Origin: UBA1206 sp045600105
Lineage (GTDB): Bacteria; Bacillota; Clostridia; Oscillospirales; CAG-382
Assembly (NCBI GenBank): GCA_045600105.1
Contig: JAZRXG010000017.1
Span: forward strand, 1-19,575
DNA length: 19,575 bases
Reading direction: 5' to 3'
The translations under genes were made by a program, and so were the position numbers. Under the pieces are notes generated by a model. The model was given only the letters and a program-made list of their open reading frames with translations, was not told where the DNA came from and did no database searches. Within the stretch, counting starts at the first letter, position 1; every line of letters begins with the position of its first letter. This document shows, piece after piece, positions 16,351 to 19,575 of the stretch.

Positions 16351-17301
16351 TTACCCTCGTTTTATGTGTTCGCTTATCATTTCAAACACCTTTTCGGTCG
16401 GGTCGCCCTCGCTTATGTCGACGTGCCGACACCCCGAAATGCGCTTGAAATACGTATATTGGCGTTTCGCGTAGTTGCGCGAATGCTGCTTGATGAGTTC
16501 TTTTGCCGTTTCAAGGTCGTATTCCCCGCGGAAATACGGGAAAAACTCCTTATATCCTATGCCTGCCGACGCCGTAGGCGAAGACTCGAGCCCCATTTCG
16601 CGGAGCTTTCTCACTTCGTTCTCGAGCCCCATATCGAACATGACATCGACTCTTTCGTTTATCCTCGAATAGATGTATTCCCTGTCGGCGGAAAAAAGGC
16701 AGATATAAAGCGGTGAATATATCCTTTCGCCCGAGTTGTTCACCTCGTTCATTTCGCTCGCGGTCCTCCCCGTGGCGTAATATATCTCGAGGTAGCGCAC
16801 GACGCGCCTGACGTTGTTGGGGTGCGTTTTGGCGGCAGACGCAGGATCGATGGCTTCAAGCCGCGAATACAGTTCACCGTTCCCGAGTTCAGCCGCTTCT
16901 TCCGTCAGCTTTTTTCTTATTTCGGGGTCGCCCCTGCTTTCGTCAAGCGAGAACGAGTTGAACAGCATTTCGGAATAAAGTCCCGTTCCTCCGGTGACGA
17001 ACGGCAGCCTCCCTCTCGATGTGATATCTCCGAGAGCGTCGGACGCGCGAGAAATGAAATCGGCAGACGAAAACGGCTCGGAAATATCGAGGACGTCGAT
17101 AAGGTGGTGTCTCACCGCCGAAAGGTCTTCTTTTGACGGCTTGGCGCTGCCGATATCCATTCCGCGGTAGACCTGTATCGAATCCGCCGAGATTATCTCG
17201 CCGCCGAAAGCGCGGCACGCTCTGACGGCAAGCGACGACTTGCCCGAAGCGGTCTGTCCGCCGATGACTATTGCCGGAATGAGCGTTTTGTTGTCTGTCA
17301 T
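16351..17301 (-). CDS. miaA: tRNA dimethylallyltransferase
   Basis: 316 residues, normal for MiaA. The P-loop is GGQTASGKS (14-22), then ISADSIQVYRGMDIGSAKPS (37-56) with the catalytic-type Asp40. HHLIDVLDI, FVTGGTGLY and NVRRVVRYLEIYYATG are the other family blocks, and the C-terminal region has GIGYKEFFPYFRGE and KQHSRNYAKRQYTYFKR. The enzyme adds a dimethylallyl group to A37 of tRNAs reading UNN codons. It lies between queA and the HlyD-like gene, so two anticodon-loop modification enzymes are adjacent. A CGAGGT site precedes the ATG. Its last bases contain the ribosome binding site of the next gene. Confidence 0.95.
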   Translation of the reverse strand: MTDNKTLIPAIVIGGQTASGKSSLAVRACRAFGGEIISADSIQVYRGMDIGSAKPSKEDLSAVRHHLIDVLDISEPFSSADFISRASDALGDITSRGRLPFVTGGTGLYSEMLFNSFSLDESRGDPEIRKKLTEEAAELGNGELYSRLEAIDPASAAKTHPNNVRRVVRYLEIYYATGRTASEMNEVNNSGERIYSPLYICLFSADREYIYSRINERVDVMFDMGLENEVRKLREMGLESSPTASAGIGYKEFFPYFRGEYDLETAKELIKQHSRNYAKRQYTYFKRISGCRHVDISEGDPTEKVFEMISEHIKRG

Positions 17302-17322
17302 AATACCTCGAAATTCGGAAAA

Positions 17323-18366
17323 TTATACGATGAGCATCGCGTCGCCGAAGGAGAAAAAGCGATATCTTTCTTTTACGGCTTCCTTGTACGCGTTCATGGT
17401 GTGCTCGTAGCCGGCGAACGCCGAAACGAGCATGATGAGCGTCGATTCGGGAAGGTGGAAGTTGGTGATGAGCCCGTCCATAACCTTGAATTTATACGAC
17501 GGATAGATGAATATTCCCGTTTCGCCGTCGCGGGGAGTGACGGTACCGTCGTCGTTCGCGCAGGACTCGAGAAGTCTGCACGACGTGGTGCCGACGGCGA
17601 TGATCCTGCCGCCGTTCTTTTTGACCGAATTTATCTCGTCGGCGGATTCCTTGGCGAGTATGATATGCTCGACGTGCATCTTGTGGTCGAGTATGTTGTC
17701 CTCCTTGACGGGACGGAACGTGCCGAGCCCGACGTGGAGGCATATACGGATTATCTTCACGCCTTTTTCTTTGATTTTTTCAAGCAGCTCCGGCGTGAAA
17801 TGGAGCCCCGCGGTGGGCGCCGCAGCCGAGCCGTCGTGACGGGCGTAAACCGTCTGATAGCGGTTCTTTTCTTTTAATTTTTCGTGTATGTACGGCGGGA
17901 GCGGCATGCTGCCGATTTCGTCGAGTATCTCGAGGAAGCTGCCGTCATAGATGAATTTTATGCGTCTCGCGCCGTCGTCGGTGACCGAAAGGACCTCGCC
18001 CTTCAGCTTGTCCGAATAGACGAGCACGTCGCCGGGACGCGCCTTTTTGCCGGGCTTGACGAGGCAGTTCCACTCGTCGCCTTCGGCTCTTTCGAGCAGC
18101 AGCGTTTCGACGTCGCCGATATGCTCGGGGTTCTTTGCGAAAATACGCGCCGGAATGACCTTGGTGTCGTTGATGACGAGCGCGTCGCCCTCGTGCAGAT
18201 AGTCGAGGACGTCGGTGAATACGGTATGCTTTATATCTCCGTTCTCACGTCCGAGCACGAGCAGGCGCGACGAATCGCGCTTTTCGATCGGTGTCTGGGC
18301 GATGAGCTCGGGCGGGAGCTCGTAAAAATACGACGAAAGCTTCGTCAGATCGGGAATGTTTGACAT
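17323..18366 (-). CDS. queA: S-adenosylmethionine:tRNA ribosyltransferase-isomerase
   Basis: 347 residues from the chosen start, the family's usual length. SSYFYELPPELIAQTPIEKR (11-30) is the hallmark N-terminus, followed by VINDTKVIPARI, KPGKKARPGDVL, AAPTAGLHFTPELLEK, HVGLGTFRPV and the C-terminal NFHLPESTLIMLVSAFAG. QueA transfers and rearranges the ribosyl part of SAM onto preQ1 at position 34 of GUN-anticodon tRNAs, forming epoxyqueuosine. The frame is open back to an ATG at 18492, but that adds 42 residues unlike any QueA, and it would start inside the promoter. The ATG at 18366 has AGAGGCGG upstream and matches the family start. It is the first gene of the long minus-strand run, 21 bp before miaA. 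Confidence 0.96.
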   Translation of the reverse strand: MSNIPDLTKLSSYFYELPPELIAQTPIEKRDSSRLLVLGRENGDIKHTVFTDVLDYLHEGDALVINDTKVIPARIFAKNPEHIGDVETLLLERAEGDEWNCLVKPGKKARPGDVLVYSDKLKGEVLSVTDDGARRIKFIYDGSFLEILDEIGSMPLPPYIHEKLKEKNRYQTVYARHDGSAAAPTAGLHFTPELLEKIKEKGVKIIRICLHVGLGTFRPVKEDNILDHKMHVEHIILAKESADEINSVKKNGGRIIAVGTTSCRLLESCANDDGTVTPRDGETGIFIYPSYKFKVMDGLITNFHLPESTLIMLVSAFAGYEHTMNAYKEAVKERYRFFSFGDAMLIV

Positions 18367-18457
18367 TGTCCGCCTCTTGTGAATAAAATGTGGTGAAGCC
18401 TTGAGCATCGGGCTGTTTTCAAGGCGATCACGGCTCAAAAGCCGAATGTTCTCTGAA
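18367..18457 (-). promoter_or_regulatory. Structured 5' leader of the queA-led operon
   Basis: If transcription starts about 7 nt below the -10, the leader is about 90 nt. It holds two hairpins: CGGCT (18431-18435) with AGCCG (18440-18444), and GCCTTGA (18398-18404) with TCAAGGC (18419-18425). A third pairing, TTGAGC (18401-18406) with GCTCAA (18433-18438), uses parts of both and excludes them. I do not see a preQ1 riboswitch consensus or a U-run. Regulation is possible but unproven. Confidence 0.4.
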
Positions 18458-18463
18458 TATATT

Positions 18464-18492
18464 ATTATACTATATTTTTTTGCTTTTTTCAA
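18464..18492 (-). promoter_or_regulatory. Promoter of the queA-to-rqcH operon
   Basis: On the minus strand, TTGAAA (18487-18492) is followed by a 17-bp A-rich spacer and a perfect TATAAT (18464-18469). No comparable promoter was found inside the 14-kb run, where gaps are 56 bp or less, so it probably drives most or all fourteen genes. Its -35 lies within the 5' region of the divergent dapA. Confidence 0.75.
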
Positions 18493-18521
18493 GCATTTTT
18501 GAAAGAAAGGGTAATTTTTTT

Positions 18522-19421
18522 ATGCCTGACGTCCCCGTATTCAAGGGTATCGCCACCGCGCTGGTCACGCCTTTCCGCAAAGACGGGATAGATTACGCGT
18601 CTCTCACAAAAATCATCGAATTTCAACTCACTCACGGAGTGGACGCACTCGTCGTATGCGGCACGACGGGAGAATCTCCGGTGCTGACGACGGACGAAAA
18701 AAAGGAGCTCATCGACTTTACGGTGCGTCAGACGAGGCATCGCGTGCCCGTCATCGCCGGCACCGGCGGCAGCGACGTGAAGACCGCGTGCCTCCTTTCG
18801 GAATACGCCTGCGGTGCCGGCGTTTCGGCGCTGCTGGTCGTGACTCCGTATTACAACAAAACGACTCCGAAAGGGCTCATCCGCACCTACGAAGCGATCT
18901 CATCCGCGAGCGACAGACCCATAATCGTCTACAACGTGCCGTCGCGGACGGGAGTGAACGTCACGCCCGAGCAATACGCCGAGCTTGCGGAAATACCGCG
19001 TGTCGAGGCGGTCAAGGAAGCGTCAAACGACGTGTCGAAGCTTGCCGAAGCGATGTCGCTCTGCCGCGGAAAACTGCGGTTCTATTCGGGCAGCGACGAG
19101 CTGCTGCTCCCGTTCCTCTCGCTCGGAGGCGACGGCGTGATCTCGGTCGCGTCCAATATCGTGCCGAAGGAAATGAAAAAGCTTTACGTTTCTTTCGCTG
19201 CCGGAGACCTCGAAAGGGCGGCGGAAGCGCAGGCGCTTTTAACGCCGCTCGAAAAGCTTCTGTTCCGCGAAACGAACCCCGTGCCCGTCAAGACGGCGCT
19301 CCACTATATGGGTCTGTGTGAAAAACGCTTCCGTCTGCCGCTTTGCGAAATGGCGGAGGAAAACGAAAAGCTCCTCGTGAACGAGCTTGAAAAGCGCGGG
19401 CTGATCCCCGAAAAACGATAG
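18522..19421 (+). CDS. dapA: 4-hydroxy-tetrahydrodipicolinate synthase
   Basis: 299 residues, the normal length. GTTGESP (47-53) binds the pyruvate carboxylate, TPYYNK (108-113) and IVYNVPSRTG (135-144, catalytic Tyr137) are active-site stretches, and Lys165 in AVKEASND forms the Schiff base with pyruvate. YSGSDELLLPFLSLGGDGVIS completes the barrel. The enzyme condenses pyruvate with aspartate semialdehyde, the committed step to diaminopimelate and lysine, used here for peptidoglycan. The frame extends upstream to an ATG at 18480, but that would begin inside an AT-rich regulatory stretch; the ATG at 18522 follows AGAAAGGG and starts where DapA proteins start. N-acetylneuraminate lyase and KDG aldolases share the fold, but the GTTGE and YNVPSRTG motifs favour DapA. 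Only an AT-rich -10-like stretch (18460-18476) is seen upstream, without a clear -35. Confidence 0.94.
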   Translation: MPDVPVFKGIATALVTPFRKDGIDYASLTKIIEFQLTHGVDALVVCGTTGESPVLTTDEKKELIDFTVRQTRHRVPVIAGTGGSDVKTACLLSEYACGAGVSALLVVTPYYNKTTPKGLIRTYEAISSASDRPIIVYNVPSRTGVNVTPEQYAELAEIPRVEAVKEASNDVSKLAEAMSLCRGKLRFYSGSDELLLPFLSLGGDGVISVASNIVPKEMKKLYVSFAAGDLERAAEAQALLTPLEKLLFRETNPVPVKTALHYMGLCEKRFRLPLCEMAEENEKLLVNELEKRGLIPEKR

Positions 19422-19437
19422 AAAAAAGTCCCCGAAA

Positions 19438-19465
19438 CGCCGAGTGCTCTTAAGGACACTCGGCG
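19438..19465. terminator. Stem-loop downstream of dapA, possible terminator
   Basis: A perfect 9-bp stem, CGCCGAGTG (19438-19446) with CACTCGGCG (19457-19465), closes a 10-nt loop containing the palindrome CTTAAG. It begins 16 nt after the dapA stop. The plus strand has no T-run after it; on the minus strand TTTC and a further T6 stretch follow, so it might serve a convergent gene beyond the window. Confidence 0.4.
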
Positions 19466-19467
19466 AA

Positions 19468-19572
19468 CGATGTGTTCCACTGCGTGGAACGTGATGTACC
19501 TTACGGCGTGATGTTCGCCTGTGGCGAGTGATGTGCGCCTCGACGGCGCGTGAGTGGAACACATCACATCAC
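19468..19572. repeat. Array of short hairpins separated by GTGATGT spacers
   Basis: Hairpins with different stems are separated by a fixed 7-mer. GTTCCAC-TGC-GTGGAAC (19474-19490) comes first, then GTGATGT (19491-19497), a degenerate ACC-TTAC-GGC (19498-19507), GTGATGT (19508-19514), TCGCC-TGT-GGCGA (19515-19527), GTGATGT (19528-19534) and GCGCC-TCGAC-GGCGC (19535-19549). The array then inverts: GTGGAACACATC (19554-19565) is the exact reverse complement of GATGTGTTCCAC (19469-19480), and ACATCAC occurs twice (19561-19567, 19566-19572), the reverse complement of the spacer. It is non-coding, lies downstream of dapA and probably continues past the edge. Function unknown. Confidence 0.8.
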
Positions 19573-19575
19573 TTT

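Noticed and set aside
18367..18457. preQ1 riboswitch before queA
   Set aside because: The class I short pseudoknot pattern (a compact hairpin followed by an A-rich tail adjacent to the ribosome binding site) is not seen, nor any class II or III outline I can recognise.
18367..18492. N-terminal extension of QueA to the ATG at 18492
   Set aside because: The 42 extra residues do not look like QueA, and the codons would cover the promoter and leader. The ATG at 18366 has a ribosome binding site and the family's start.
18481..18500. Hairpin TGCTT/AAGCA followed by five T before dapA, as an attenuator
   Set aside because: The stem is only 5 bp with two G/C pairs, and the site is already explained as the -35 and spacer of the queA promoter.
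18480..18521. N-terminal extension of DapA to the ATG at 18480
   Set aside because: It adds 14 residues from T-rich sequence absent from DapA proteins; the ATG at 18522 has AGAAAGGG upstream.
19468..19572. CRISPR array at the right edge
   Set aside because: The constant element is a 7-mer and the variable segments are self-complementary hairpins of 10-17 nt, the opposite of CRISPR repeats and spacers; no cas genes are present.

Overview
The window reads as chromosomal sequence from a Gram-positive, monoderm member of the Clostridia, probably a gut-type lineage of the Oscillospirales/Eubacteriales. This is inference. It rests on the division cluster sepF-yggT-divIVA-ileS-lspA-rluD, the two-subunit transketolase, the RqcH-type NFACT protein, the lipoprotein-type solute-binding protein, AGGAGG-like ribosome binding sites, and a strong G/C preference at third codon positions (sampled stretches near 55-58% GC). 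I see no phage genes, insertion sequence, CRISPR array, tRNA or rRNA.

Layout. Bases 1-1355 (minus) hold the N-terminal part of a lipoprotein solute-binding protein with its own consensus promoter; the gene runs off the left edge. Bases 1549-3522 (minus) encode a large U32-family protein ending in a clear intrinsic terminator. Divergent from it, 3603-4316 (plus) encodes a class-U-like sirtuin with its own promoter. From 18366 down to 4385 (minus) lies a tightly packed run of fourteen genes, about 14 kb: queA, miaA, an HlyD-like membrane protein, yggS, sepF, yggT, divIVA, ileS, lspA, rluD, transketolase N and C subunits, a Nif3-like protein and rqcH. Gaps are at most 56 bp and many neighbours overlap by 1 to 26 nt. 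The only convincing promoter (TTGAAA-17-TATAAT) is in front of queA. Divergent from queA, dapA (plus) occupies 18522-19421. The right edge holds a stem-loop and then a modular array of short hairpins.

How the genes fit together. The long run mixes translation and tRNA/rRNA modification (QueA, MiaA, IleRS, RluD), cell division and polar growth (SepF, YggT, DivIVA, probably the HlyD-like protein), lipoprotein maturation (LspA), PLP homeostasis (YggS), pentose-phosphate metabolism (split transketolase) and ribosome-associated quality control (RqcH). It is the usual Firmicutes division/translation neighbourhood, extended at its 3' end by transketolase, Nif3 and RqcH. The ylmH gene often found between yggT and divIVA is not there.

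Most of the window is conserved housekeeping sequence. The best candidates for something little described are the hairpin array with invariant GTGATGT spacers at 19468-19572, the structured leader in front of queA with two competing folds, the strong hairpin just inside yggT behind a TTG start, and a sharp 28% GC patch inside yggS. No gene-free stretch exceeds about 200 bp.
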